Positions 8,506 through 16,367 of a stretch of 64,000 nt of DNA are shown here, in pieces. The translations under genes and the position numbers were made by a program. Source of the stretch: Pseudothermotoga hypogea DSM 11164 = NBRC 106472 (GTDB lineage Bacteria > Thermotogota > Thermotogae > Thermotogales > DSM-5069); assembly GCF_000816145.1 (NCBI RefSeq), contig NZ_CP007141.1, forward strand, positions 1,860,001 through 1,924,000, in the 5' to 3' direction. Positions within the stretch are counted from its first letter, which is position 1, and every line of letters begins with the position of its first letter. The notes beneath the pieces were generated by a model. The model searched no databases and had not been told where the DNA came from. It saw only the letters and a program-made list of their open reading frames with translations.

Positions 8506-9507
8506 ATGAGAAAGCTGCTGGTCTTGACCATCGTGGCAATCGTTGTCAGCACATTGCTCGCGGCACCCAAGTACGTACTCAGGTTCAACCATGTTCTCGC
8601 GGCCACAGAACCTTACCACGAAGCGTTCTTGAAGTGGGCCAAAGCTGTGGAGGAAAGAACCAACGGAGATGTGAAGATCGAGGTGTTCCACAGCGCACAG
8701 CTCGGCGTGGAGGAAGACATACTCGAACAGATCAGGGCCGGTGCACCGGTGGGACAGAACACGGACTCGGCACGAATGGGCATGTACGTTCCCCCAATTG
8801 GTGTTATGAACATCGCTTACTTCATCGACTTCATGGGTGCGAAAACACCAGAAGAAGTCATTCAGGCTCTGCAGAAAGTGAAAGAGTCACCCTCCATGAA
8901 GAAGTGGCTCGACGAACTCGAGAACAAGTACGGCTTCAAAGTCCTCTCTTTCTTCTGGGTGCAGGGCTACAGACACTTCTTCACGAACAAGCCTGTCAGG
9001 CAACCTGCAGATCTGTCTGGATTGAGGATCAGAACACCACCGTCGCCAGCTTGGCAGGAGTCCATCAGGGCACTTGGAGCACAACCTGTAGCCATAGCCT
9101 TCGGCGAGATCTACACGGCGATTCAAACGAAGGCTTGCGATGGTGCCGAGCTGACATATGCAAACGTTTACAATGGCTCGCTGTACGAGGTCGTAAAGTA
9201 TGCCTCTGAGACGGGGCACATACTACTGATCAACTTCGAAGTTGTCAGTGCCAAGTGGTTCAGAAGCCTGCCACCCGAATATCAGAAGATCATCGAAGAA
9301 GAGTGCGACAAGGCTGGTATTGAAGTCTCGATGAAGATCATGACGGAACTCAGCGAGCAGTTCAAGCAGAAATGCATCGAAAAGGGCATCATAGTGATCA
9401 GCGACGTTGACAAGGCAGCGTTCATGGAGGCGGCGAAACAGGCTTACATCAAACTCGGCATAATGGACGCGTTGCAGCAACTCATCAAGGAAGTCAGAGG
9501 CGAGTGA
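8506..9507 (+). CDS. dctP: TRAP transporter solute-binding protein DctP
   Basis: This is the periplasmic solute receptor of a TRAP transporter, which drives uptake of an organic acid with an ion gradient. The 333-residue protein starts with a signal peptide (KLLVLTIVAIVVSTLLA). The DctP family region RIRTPPSPAWQESIRALGAQP contains the arginine that usually binds the substrate carboxylate. GGGGGAG precedes the ATG; a much longer frame opens upstream but has no such site. A terminator lies between it and dctQ, so the binding protein should be made in excess over the membrane subunits. Nearby enzymes suggest a sugar acid such as a keto-gluconate as ligand. Confidence 0.92.
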   Translation: MRKLLVLTIVAIVVSTLLAAPKYVLRFNHVLAATEPYHEAFLKWAKAVEERTNGDVKIEVFHSAQLGVEEDILEQIRAGAPVGQNTDSARMGMYVPPIGVMNIAYFIDFMGAKTPEEVIQALQKVKESPSMKKWLDELENKYGFKVLSFFWVQGYRHFFTNKPVRQPADLSGLRIRTPPSPAWQESIRALGAQPVAIAFGEIYTAIQTKACDGAELTYANVYNGSLYEVVKYASETGHILLINFEVVSAKWFRSLPPEYQKIIEEECDKAGIEVSMKIMTELSEQFKQKCIEKGIIVISDVDKAAFMEAAKQAYIKLGIMDALQQLIKEVRGE

Positions 9508-9511
9508 GTTG

Positions 9512-9541
9512 AACCCAGTCCCCCAGGGGGCTGGGTTTTTT
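9512..9541 (+). terminator. Intra-operon terminator or attenuator between dctP and dctQ
   Basis: The arms AACCCAG (9512-9518) and CTGGGTT (9531-9537) enclose a C-run facing a G-run and are followed by T7. Its place inside an operon suggests partial read-through that lowers expression of the membrane subunits. Confidence 0.85.
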
Positions 9542-9566
9542 ATACTCTTTTACGAGGTGAGAGATC

Positions 9567-10049
9567 GTGAAGAAGTTCGACGAGTATCTGGTGAGATTCG
9601 AAAAGACTGCGGCGAAGTTGTTGCTGATCGTTATGATCGTCATGGTGTTTTCTTCAGGTGTGGCAAGGTTTCTGAAGAACTCCATGAACTGGGCGGTTGA
9701 TTTCAGCTCCTTCCTGTTTGCGTGGGCTTGTTTTTTCGCAATGGATATTGCCTGGCGCGAAAACAAAATGATGTCGGTCGACCTGTTCGTTAAGAGGCTA
9801 CCAGCAAAGGTTCAGAGAGTGATCAGGATCGTCATGCTCTTAATAATTCTTGCCTTCTGTGTCTACATGATCATCTGGGGTGCTCAACTGACCTGGACAC
9901 AGAGGTTCAGAAAGTTCCAGGGGATGCCGAACTTCAGCTATGCATGGGTCACGATGGCAGTTCCTGTTGGCGCGGCTCTGTTGGCCAGATCAACGGTGCA
10001 AAAGATAATCAAGGAGTTCAGCAATAAAGTTGTCAAGGAGGCAAAATGA
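9567..10049 (+). CDS. dctQ: TRAP transporter small membrane subunit DctQ
   Basis: This 160-residue protein has four predicted membrane helices, the usual topology of DctQ, the small subunit that pairs with the large DctM channel. Hydrophobic segments are near residues 15-32, 45-65, 83-105 and 125-145, and the conserved DIAWRENKMMSVDLF motif follows the second helix. The start is GTG with GAGGTGAGA. It lies directly after an intra-operon terminator and one base before dctM, so it should be made together with DctM at a lower level than DctP. Confidence 0.9.
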   Translation: MKKFDEYLVRFEKTAAKLLLIVMIVMVFSSGVARFLKNSMNWAVDFSSFLFAWACFFAMDIAWRENKMMSVDLFVKRLPAKVQRVIRIVMLLIILAFCVYMIIWGAQLTWTQRFRKFQGMPNFSYAWVTMAVPVGAALLARSTVQKIIKEFSNKVVKEAK

Positions 10050-10050
10050 C

Positions 10051-11334
10051 ATGCTCTGGATGCTTGTAGCGTTTCTGGTTTTCATGCTCTTGGGTATGCC
10101 CATTGCGTTCGCCATAGGTATTGCGGGCTTCATATGGTTCTTGCAACATCCATACCTTCCGATCACCATCCCAATTCAGTTGGCGCTTTCACAGATCATC
10201 AATTTCACGTTGCTCGCCATTCCGATGTTCATCATCGCAGGCAGTGTGATGAATTCGGCGGGTGTGACGAAACGTTTGCTGGATTTTGCGTCCTCACTCG
10301 TGGGACACATGAGAGGTGGATTGGGACAGGTTTCAGCCGTCTTGTCAACCTTGATGGGCGGCGTGTCGGGTTCAAGCATCGCCGATGCAGCGATGGAGAC
10401 AAGGATGCTTGGTCCGGAGATGTTGAAGAGAGGCTATCCTCGAGGTTTCGCTGTGGCTGTCAACGTCTGGACGAGCTTAATCGTGCCGATAATACCGCCC
10501 GGTATAGCATTCATTCTGTATGGTACGATCGGTCAAGTTTCTATCGGAAGGTTGTTTGCGGCAGGTATCATACCGGGTTTGTTGCTCATGATGATCTACA
10601 TGTTCGTTATCCACTTGGTTGCGAAACGACTTGGGCTTCAACCTGAGAGGGAGAAGCGAGCTTCGAGGAAAGAAATCGCGCGAGCTTTGTCGGAGAGCAT
10701 TTGGGCTTTGATATTCCCCGTGTTGTTGATACTGGGTCTGAGAACGGGCATCTTCACACCATCAGAAGTCGGTTCCTTCGCAGTGATTTACGGCTTGATC
10801 GTCGGATTTTTGATACACAGAGAGATGAACCTGAAACAGTTCTTCAGCGAGACACTCGAGAACTCAATCGGGGACATTGGCGCAGTCCTGGCGATCTTAG
10901 CGATGTCGAACATCTTCAGTTACGGCATGGTGTGGGAGAGGGTGCCCGAAACGTTAGCCAGTTTCCTGCTCGGTATATCGAACAATCCTTACGTACTGAT
11001 GATAATCATCATGTTGTTCTTGATCTTCGCTGGCCTCTTCATCGATGCCACAGCTCTGATCCTGATGACCACCGCAGTGCTTCTGCCCGTGGCGCGAAGG
11101 TTGGAAATAGATCCAGTGCACTTTGGTCTGGTCTTCATACTCTCCGCGGCGATGGGTAACCAGACCCCACCCGTTGGCGCTTCGATGTACGCAGGCTGCA
11201 GCGTCCTGGGAGCCACCTTGGAAGAGTACACGAAGGCGTCCTGGCCGTTCTTGATAGCCACGATCATCGTAATACTTCTCGTCATTTTCTTCCCACAACT
11301 TTCACTGTTGATACCGAAACTCATATTCGGTTGA
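10051..11334 (+). CDS. dctM: TRAP transporter large permease DctM
   Basis: This is the large subunit of the TRAP transporter, the ion-coupled channel, with 427 residues and about twelve hydrophobic segments. Family landmarks are the N-terminal MLLGMPIAFAIG and LMGGVSGSSIADAA near residue 100. The C-terminal part contains GLFIDATALILMTTAVLLP and MGNQTPPVGASMY. AAGGAGG is placed for the ATG used here; a TTG 21 bases upstream would begin inside dctQ. The gene completes the dctPQM set. An SDR oxidoreductase follows 13 bases later, so transport and catabolism are linked in one transcript. Confidence 0.95.
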   Translation: MLWMLVAFLVFMLLGMPIAFAIGIAGFIWFLQHPYLPITIPIQLALSQIINFTLLAIPMFIIAGSVMNSAGVTKRLLDFASSLVGHMRGGLGQVSAVLSTLMGGVSGSSIADAAMETRMLGPEMLKRGYPRGFAVAVNVWTSLIVPIIPPGIAFILYGTIGQVSIGRLFAAGIIPGLLLMMIYMFVIHLVAKRLGLQPEREKRASRKEIARALSESIWALIFPVLLILGLRTGIFTPSEVGSFAVIYGLIVGFLIHREMNLKQFFSETLENSIGDIGAVLAILAMSNIFSYGMVWERVPETLASFLLGISNNPYVLMIIIMLFLIFAGLFIDATALILMTTAVLLPVARRLEIDPVHFGLVFILSAAMGNQTPPVGASMYAGCSVLGATLEEYTKASWPFLIATIIVILLVIFFPQLSLLIPKLIFG

Positions 11335-11347
11335 GGAGGTGTTCAGA

Positions 11348-12109
11348 ATGAACTTTGAGGGGAAAGTGGTTCTCATCACCGGTGCAGGTTCTGGCATAGG
11401 CAGGAAGGCTGCGATCATGTTCGCGGAGAGGGGTGCAAAGGTCGCAGTTAACGATATATCCGCTGAGAGGGGCAATGAAACTGTCGAGATGATCAAGAAG
11501 AATGGAGGAGTAGCGATCTTCGTCCACGGAGATGTGTCCAAGGTTTCGGAAGCGGAGAAAATAGTGAAGCAGACCGTTAATGAATTCAATCGGCTGGACA
11601 TACTCGTGAACAACGCGGGCATAGTCCCATCTGGAAAAGTAGAAGATCTCACCGAGGAAGATTTCGAGAGAACGATGGCCATCAACGTCAAAGGGCCCAT
11701 GTTCCTTGCCAAATACGCCGTTGCGGAGATGAAAAAGGTGGGTGGGGGTGTGATAGTGAACGTTTCCTCTGTGGCGGCACTCAAAGGGATACCGAATAGG
11801 TGCGTTTACAGCGTCTCGAAGGCAGCACTGCTGGGGTTGACCAAGTCGTTGGCCATCGACTATGTGAAAGACAACATCAGAGTGAACGCCGTGTGTCCTG
11901 GCACCACCTATTCTCAGGGTCTTGCAGAAAGAGTCAGAGCGTCTAAGGATCCGGACGCAGTGCTCGCAGAGATGATCGCAAGACAGCCCGTCGGAAGGCT
12001 GGCAAAGGAGGAGGAGATCGCCTTTGCTATACTATTCGCAGCGTGTGACGAAGCTGCTTTCATGACCGGTAGTTACATCGTGATCGACGGAGGTGCAACG
12101 ACGGCTTGA
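11348..12109 (+). CDS. Short-chain dehydrogenase/reductase, possible keto-gluconate reductase
   Basis: This is a classical SDR of 253 residues that transfers hydride between NAD(P)H and a carbonyl or alcohol. The cofactor motif TGAGSGIG is near residues 11-18, NNAG is near residue 88, and the catalytic Ser is followed by YSVSK near residue 155. It looks like the FabG/gluconate 5-dehydrogenase group, and fatty acid genes are absent here. GGAGGTG is spaced for the ATG used; a GTG nine bases upstream is less likely. Between a TRAP transporter and a 2-hydroxyacid dehydrogenase, a 5-keto-gluconate reductase role is reasonable but is inference. Confidence 0.85.
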   Translation: MNFEGKVVLITGAGSGIGRKAAIMFAERGAKVAVNDISAERGNETVEMIKKNGGVAIFVHGDVSKVSEAEKIVKQTVNEFNRLDILVNNAGIVPSGKVEDLTEEDFERTMAINVKGPMFLAKYAVAEMKKVGGGVIVNVSSVAALKGIPNRCVYSVSKAALLGLTKSLAIDYVKDNIRVNAVCPGTTYSQGLAERVRASKDPDAVLAEMIARQPVGRLAKEEEIAFAILFAACDEAAFMTGSYIVIDGGATTA

Positions 12110-12125
12110 AACTGGGGGGCGATGT

Positions 12126-12968
12126 ATGAACGTACTTCAAGCGATAAGGGAGAACTATAGGACGTTGACGAAGGCGGAGCGTCAGATCGCGGATACGATT
12201 CTTCAGAATCCGAGGGCAGTCTTGGAGTGTTCGATAAGCGAGTTAAGCCAAATATCGGGTGTGAAGAGCGAGGCGTCCGTAGTCAAGTTCTACAGAAAAA
12301 TAGGTCTGACGAGTTTTCAACAGTTCAAGGTCCTCTTGGCCCAGGAACTGTCGAAAGCACCTTTGGAGATAGTCTACGAGGACATTACCGAGGGTGACGA
12401 CACTATAACGATCACTCAGAAGATTTTTAAAGCCACTGTGAGAGCGATACTTGACACACTCGACACGATCGACGCGACGAGCTTGGAGAAAGCGACGGAA
12501 CTCTTTCTGAAGGCCAAGAGAGTCTTCTTCTTCGGCTTTGCCGCCTCGGCGGCCGTCGCGTTCGATGCGTTTCACAAGTTCTCTCGTCTTGGAAAGCACT
12601 GCTTGTTCTCGAACGACGAACACATCATGGTCACACTCCTTGCGAACGCGGCAAAAGACGATCTCGTTGTGGCAATTTCGCACACTGGCGAAACCAAATC
12701 GATAGTTGCTCTGTCGAAGAAGGCCATCGAGATGGGTATACCAGTGGTCGCAATTACGGGAAACGGCAAGTCCAGTTTGGCAAAGTTGGCCACGGTGGTG
12801 CTCGTGACGAACACGAAAGAAACGAAGATCCGGACCGATGCCATGACCTCCCGTATAGTACAGTTGGTCATTTTGGACACGATCTACACGTTGCTTGCCG
12901 TGAAAGATCCTTCGTCGATAGAAAATCTTAAAAAGAGCAGACTGGCAATATCCGAGTTGAAGTACTGA
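12126..12968 (+). CDS. RpiR/MurR-family transcriptional regulator (HTH plus SIS domain)
   Basis: This regulator of 280 residues has an N-terminal RpiR helix-turn-helix (~1-75, with LTKAERQIADTIL and the recognition region SGVKSEASVVKFYRKIG). A C-terminal SIS sugar-phosphate-binding domain (~110-260) contains FGFAASAAVAFDAFHKF and ISHTGETKSIVALSKKA. RpiR proteins sense phosphosugars, so it probably controls this sugar-acid operon in response to a phosphorylated intermediate such as 6-phosphogluconate. The inverted repeat at 8444-8480 is a candidate operator. GGGGGGC precedes the ATG; the frame is open further upstream without a good site. Confidence 0.9.
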   Translation: MNVLQAIRENYRTLTKAERQIADTILQNPRAVLECSISELSQISGVKSEASVVKFYRKIGLTSFQQFKVLLAQELSKAPLEIVYEDITEGDDTITITQKIFKATVRAILDTLDTIDATSLEKATELFLKAKRVFFFGFAASAAVAFDAFHKFSRLGKHCLFSNDEHIMVTLLANAAKDDLVVAISHTGETKSIVALSKKAIEMGIPVVAITGNGKSSLAKLATVVLVTNTKETKIRTDAMTSRIVQLVILDTIYTLLAVKDPSSIENLKKSRLAISELKY

Positions 12969-12984
12969 GACGGAGGCGATGTCG

Positions 12985-13965
12985 GTGAAGAGAGTCTTGG
13001 TTCTGGCCAGAACTTTTGGAAAGTACTCTAACGAACCTTTGAAGTTGTTGCAGGACAACGGTTTTGAAGTCGAGAGAAGAGAAAATGTGGATGCCGATGG
13101 TCTCAAAGGCTTCGACGCCGTGATAGTGGGTGTTCAGAAGATAACACGTGAGATGATGCAGAATTCTTCCGTCAAGATCATTGCAAAACATGGGGTAGGA
13201 GTCGACAACATAGATCTCGAGGCCGCCACCGAGCTTGGAATCCCCGTGACTGTGACACCCAACGCGAACGCAGTTTCTGTGGCTGAGCTAACGATAGGGT
13301 TCATTTTCGCTTTAAGTAAGAAACTCATCGATCTGCACAACACGCTCTATCAGAAGCGTCAGTTTGTCTCGAGCGTTGGTTTGGAACTCCACGGCAAGAC
13401 TTTGGGCGTCGTCGGATTTGGTTCGATTGGAAAAGAAGTCGCCAAGAGGGCGCTGTGCCTCGGTATGCGCGTGCTCGTGTACGATCCCTACGTAGAGGAA
13501 AGCGTTCTGAGAGAACTGGGCTTTGAAAAGGTGGAGCTCGATCAATTACTGAGGCAGAGCGATTTCGTCAGTCTGCACGTGCCTTTGAACGAAAGCACGA
13601 GACATCTGATCGATCGTGAGAAACTTTCTCTGATGAAGAAAACGGCGTATCTCATAAACACCGCGCGTGGTGGTGTTGTCGACGAGGAAGCCATCATTGA
13701 AGCCCTCAAGAACGGTCAGATCGCTGGTGCGGCGCTGGACGTGTTCAACGCAGAACCGCTTCCAGCAGACTCACCTTTCTTTGACTGTCCCAACGTGATA
13801 ATGACTCCACACGTTGGGGCACACACGTACGAAGCTATACTTCGCATGAACATGATAGCTGCCGAGTCCATTGTGGATTTCTTCAGCGGTAAGATACCGA
13901 AATATGTTGTGAACAACGAGGTGATCCCAAGGCTTCTCCAGAGGGGATTCGCCAGACAAACATGA
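12985..13965 (+). CDS. D-2-hydroxyacid dehydrogenase (phosphoglycerate dehydrogenase-like)
   Basis: This NAD(P)-dependent D-2-hydroxyacid dehydrogenase of 326 residues shows the cofactor loop VVGFGSIGKEVAKRA near residue 150, the catalytic arginine region NTARGGVVDEEAI and the catalytic histidine in TPHVGAHT. It has no ACT domain and is not near serine genes, so 3-phosphoglycerate dehydrogenase is less likely. Family members also include 2-keto-gluconate and glyoxylate reductases, which fits the TRAP/SDR/gluconokinase context. The GTG start is placed eight bases after GGAGG; an ATG at 12979 is only two bases away from that site. Confidence 0.85.
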   Translation: MKRVLVLARTFGKYSNEPLKLLQDNGFEVERRENVDADGLKGFDAVIVGVQKITREMMQNSSVKIIAKHGVGVDNIDLEAATELGIPVTVTPNANAVSVAELTIGFIFALSKKLIDLHNTLYQKRQFVSSVGLELHGKTLGVVGFGSIGKEVAKRALCLGMRVLVYDPYVEESVLRELGFEKVELDQLLRQSDFVSLHVPLNESTRHLIDREKLSLMKKTAYLINTARGGVVDEEAIIEALKNGQIAGAALDVFNAEPLPADSPFFDCPNVIMTPHVGAHTYEAILRMNMIAAESIVDFFSGKIPKYVVNNEVIPRLLQRGFARQT

Positions 13966-13985
13966 ATCAAAAGCTGTGCGTTTTC

Positions 13986-14576
13986 TCAATCAATCCCAAG
14001 TGAGGCCAGCTCTTGCTTCAACTTCTCGGCGCTCGTGAACAGCAACGAACGTATGTTTATTTCTCTGGCCGCCGCAACGTTCTCGATCGTATCGTCCACG
14101 AAGAACGTTTCTTCAGGTTTTGCCGATTCGCTCTCCAATATGTACAAGAAGAATTCTTTCTGTGGTTTCATCAGGCCGATCTGGTGAGACGCGTAGACTC
14201 GGTCGAACACGTCGTAATGTCCCTGCTGTGAATGGATCAGATAGTGTGACTCTATTGTGTTTGTCCCGGCGACGACTCTGTACTTCGTTTTCAACTCTTC
14301 TATCAGTCGCACTGTGTCTGGTTTGAGAACAGGCTTGAAGAACTCAGCCCAGAGATCTCGTTCGATCGTTCGGCCGAAAAATTTGGAGAAGTTTTTCCAA
14401 AAATCTTTGGCGGAGATCTTTCCAATTTGAAGCTCTCTGAGGCCCGCCTTCTGAGCCAGTGTGAGAAACTCTCGTTCGCTCAGGCCGAGGTGCCCAGCAA
14501 TCGGAAGGACAACTGAGGTACCGTCACACAGAACGCCTCCAACATCGAATATGAAGAGCTTCAACTTTTCAGCCAT
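13986..14576 (-). CDS. HAD-superfamily hydrolase, YihX/haloacid-type phosphatase
   Basis: This HAD hydrolase of 196 residues has motif I FDVGGVLCDG, in which the first Asp is the nucleophile and the usual second Asp is replaced by Gly. That replacement is typical of the YihX-like subgroup. A Thr/Asn follows in AGTNTIESH, a Lys in GLMKPQKEFF, and motif IV is FFVDDTIENVAAA. Small sugar phosphates are the usual substrates. It is the last gene of a minus-strand operon behind a UgpB-like ABC transporter, eight bases after the second permease. It may therefore dephosphorylate an imported phosphate ester, but that substrate is a guess. Confidence 0.85.
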   Translation of the reverse strand: MAEKLKLFIFDVGGVLCDGTSVVLPIAGHLGLSEREFLTLAQKAGLRELQIGKISAKDFWKNFSKFFGRTIERDLWAEFFKPVLKPDTVRLIEELKTKYRVVAGTNTIESHYLIHSQQGHYDVFDRVYASHQIGLMKPQKEFFLYILESESAKPEETFFVDDTIENVAAAREINIRSLLFTSAEKLKQELASLGID

Positions 14577-14583
14577 ATGTAGT

Positions 14584-15414
14584 TCACTTTTCCTCCTTCA
14601 TGCTGAAACCTTCCATGAAAGTCTTTTGGAATATGAGTAGCATCACGAGAGGTGGTAACATCGCCATAATCGTGCCAGCCATGATGACGTTCCAATCGGC
14701 CGCTTGAGCCTCCGAAGCGAGCAGCATCTTTATCCCTATCTGAACGACACGCATCTCTGGGGTCGTCGTGATGATGAGCGGCCAAAGATATTCGTTCCAT
14801 ATGTAGTTGAACTCTATCAAGAATAGTGCACCCATGTTCGTCTTCGACAGTGGTAACAACACGTGCCACAGGAATCTCATCGGGCCAGCACCGTCTATCC
14901 TCGCCGCATCAGCTAAGGAACCAGGGACAGTCAAGAACAGTTGTCTGAACAGCAAGGTACCCGTGGCGCTCGCAAAGAACGGTACCGTGAGCGCGTAATA
15001 GGTGTTGACCCACTTGAAAGCTTTCATGAGATCGTAGGTTGGCAAGAGTCTCACCGGTAGGGGTAACATGTGAGTAATGAGTATTAGAGAAAAGAAGAGA
15101 TACTTTCCTTTGAAATCACCAAAGTAGGTGAAAGCGAACGCGGCGAGAATAGAAAAAAGTATCTTCGCGAGAGCGACCACAATCGCAATGAAAGCACTGT
15201 TGAACATGAGCCTTCCCATCTTGGCTGACTTCCAGGCCTCTCTCATGTTCTGGATCAGGTGGAAACTCGGTAGGAATTTCGGTGGAAAACTGTAAGAATC
15301 CTTGTCATTGAGTGTCGCCATGACGAACGCATAATAAACGGGAAACATGACGACGACCAACAATATCGAAAGAACGACGTAGACTTGGATCTTCTGCCTT
15401 TTGTACACCTTCAT
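14584..15414 (-). CDS. Sugar or glycerol-phosphate ABC transporter permease (UgpE/MalG type)
   Basis: This is a CUT1-family permease of 276 residues with six predicted membrane helices. The cytoplasmic EAA loop, which docks the ATPase, reads DAARIDGAGPMRFLWHVLLPL near residues 180-200. It forms the heterodimeric channel with the permease encoded 10 bases upstream. The resemblance of the binding protein in this operon to UgpB suggests that it is the UgpE counterpart. No ATPase gene is present in the operon, so a shared MsmX/UgpC-like ATPase from elsewhere must power it. Confidence 0.9.
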   Translation of the reverse strand: MKVYKRQKIQVYVVLSILLVVVMFPVYYAFVMATLNDKDSYSFPPKFLPSFHLIQNMREAWKSAKMGRLMFNSAFIAIVVALAKILFSILAAFAFTYFGDFKGKYLFFSLILITHMLPLPVRLLPTYDLMKAFKWVNTYYALTVPFFASATGTLLFRQLFLTVPGSLADAARIDGAGPMRFLWHVLLPLSKTNMGALFLIEFNYIWNEYLWPLIITTTPEMRVVQIGIKMLLASEAQAADWNVIMAGTIMAMLPPLVMLLIFQKTFMEGFSMKEEK

Positions 15415-15424
15415 TTCCCATCAC

Positions 15425-16312
15425 CTAACCATAGAAGACTTTCTGCTGAGTGTAACGGAACTGCAAGATGGTCAAGACTGTGACGAAGACAAAGAGAACC
15501 ACAGACTGAGCTGAAGCGAAACCTATGTCGATCGATATGAAACCGTCCTTGTAAAGCTTGTAGACCAGCACTTCCGTTGCGTTCCCTGGTCCACCTTTGG
15601 TCATGATATCTATGAGACCGAACACTTCAAAGAATGCGTACAGCATGTTCATGATCAGCAGGAAGAACGTCGTTGGTGACAGGAGTGGAAAGGTCACTCT
15701 GAAGAAACGCTTGATGCCGTTCGCCCCATCTATGGATGCTGCCTCCAGTAACTCGGTTGGAATCGCCTGCAAACCTGCAAGGTAGAATATCACATTGTAA
15801 CCGAGCATCTTCCAAACAGCTGCCACGATTACAATGGCGAGGGCAAGCCTTCCGTCGTTCATCCAGTTGATGGATTTCCCCGACAACAATTTCACGAGGT
15901 AGACAACAGGACCGGTAGCCGGATTGAACATCAACGCCCAAATGGTGCCAGCGATCGCTGGTGATATTGCGTAGGTCCATATGAAGAAGGTTCTGAAAAC
16001 AGACATGCCTCTTATTCTCTGATTCAACAGCACAGCCACAATCATGCAGAACGATAGTCCAATCAAGACAACGGCTGTCGCGAATATCAACGTTCTGAGC
16101 AAGCTCTGGACGTAGGCTGGGGAATTGAAAAGCCTAACGAAGTTGTCGAATCCCACGAAAATTCGTCTGTCACCGAACGGGGAAACTCTGAAGAAACTTT
16201 GGTAGATCGACTTCACGGTTGGGATAATGAAGAACACAGCGATCACAACTATGGAAGGCGACAAAAGAATGTACGGAAGCAATTTGTTTGGGAACCTACT
16301 CTGAGCATGCAT
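15425..16312 (-). CDS. Sugar or glycerol-phosphate ABC transporter permease (UgpA/MalF type)
   Basis: This is a CUT1-family permease of 295 residues with six membrane helices and the EAA loop LLEAASIDGANGIKRFF. GGAGG lies eight bases before the ATG chosen here; a TTG 15 bases upstream would overlap that site. It is the first of two permeases and partners with UgpE/MalG. A strong GC hairpin lies between this gene and the upstream binding-protein gene, which should lower permease expression relative to the binding protein. Confidence 0.9.
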   Translation of the reverse strand: MHAQSRFPNKLLPYILLSPSIVVIAVFFIIPTVKSIYQSFFRVSPFGDRRIFVGFDNFVRLFNSPAYVQSLLRTLIFATAVVLIGLSFCMIVAVLLNQRIRGMSVFRTFFIWTYAISPAIAGTIWALMFNPATGPVVYLVKLLSGKSINWMNDGRLALAIVIVAAVWKMLGYNVIFYLAGLQAIPTELLEAASIDGANGIKRFFRVTFPLLSPTTFFLLIMNMLYAFFEVFGLIDIMTKGGPGNATEVLVYKLYKDGFISIDIGFASAQSVVLFVFVTVLTILQFRYTQQKVFYG

Positions 16313-16342
16313 CGAATCAGCCTCCAAAACTCGAAAGATGAG

Positions 16343-16364
16343 GAAGGGGGCGAAAGCCCCCTTC
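16343..16364 (-). terminator. GC-rich hairpin between the binding-protein and permease genes
   Basis: A perfect 9-bp stem (GAAGGGGGC with GCCCCCTTC) closes a 4-base loop just after the binding-protein stop codon. There is no T tract on the minus strand, so it probably stabilises the upstream message or blocks 3' exonucleases and is not a full terminator. Confidence 0.75.
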
Positions 16365-16367
16365 GCA

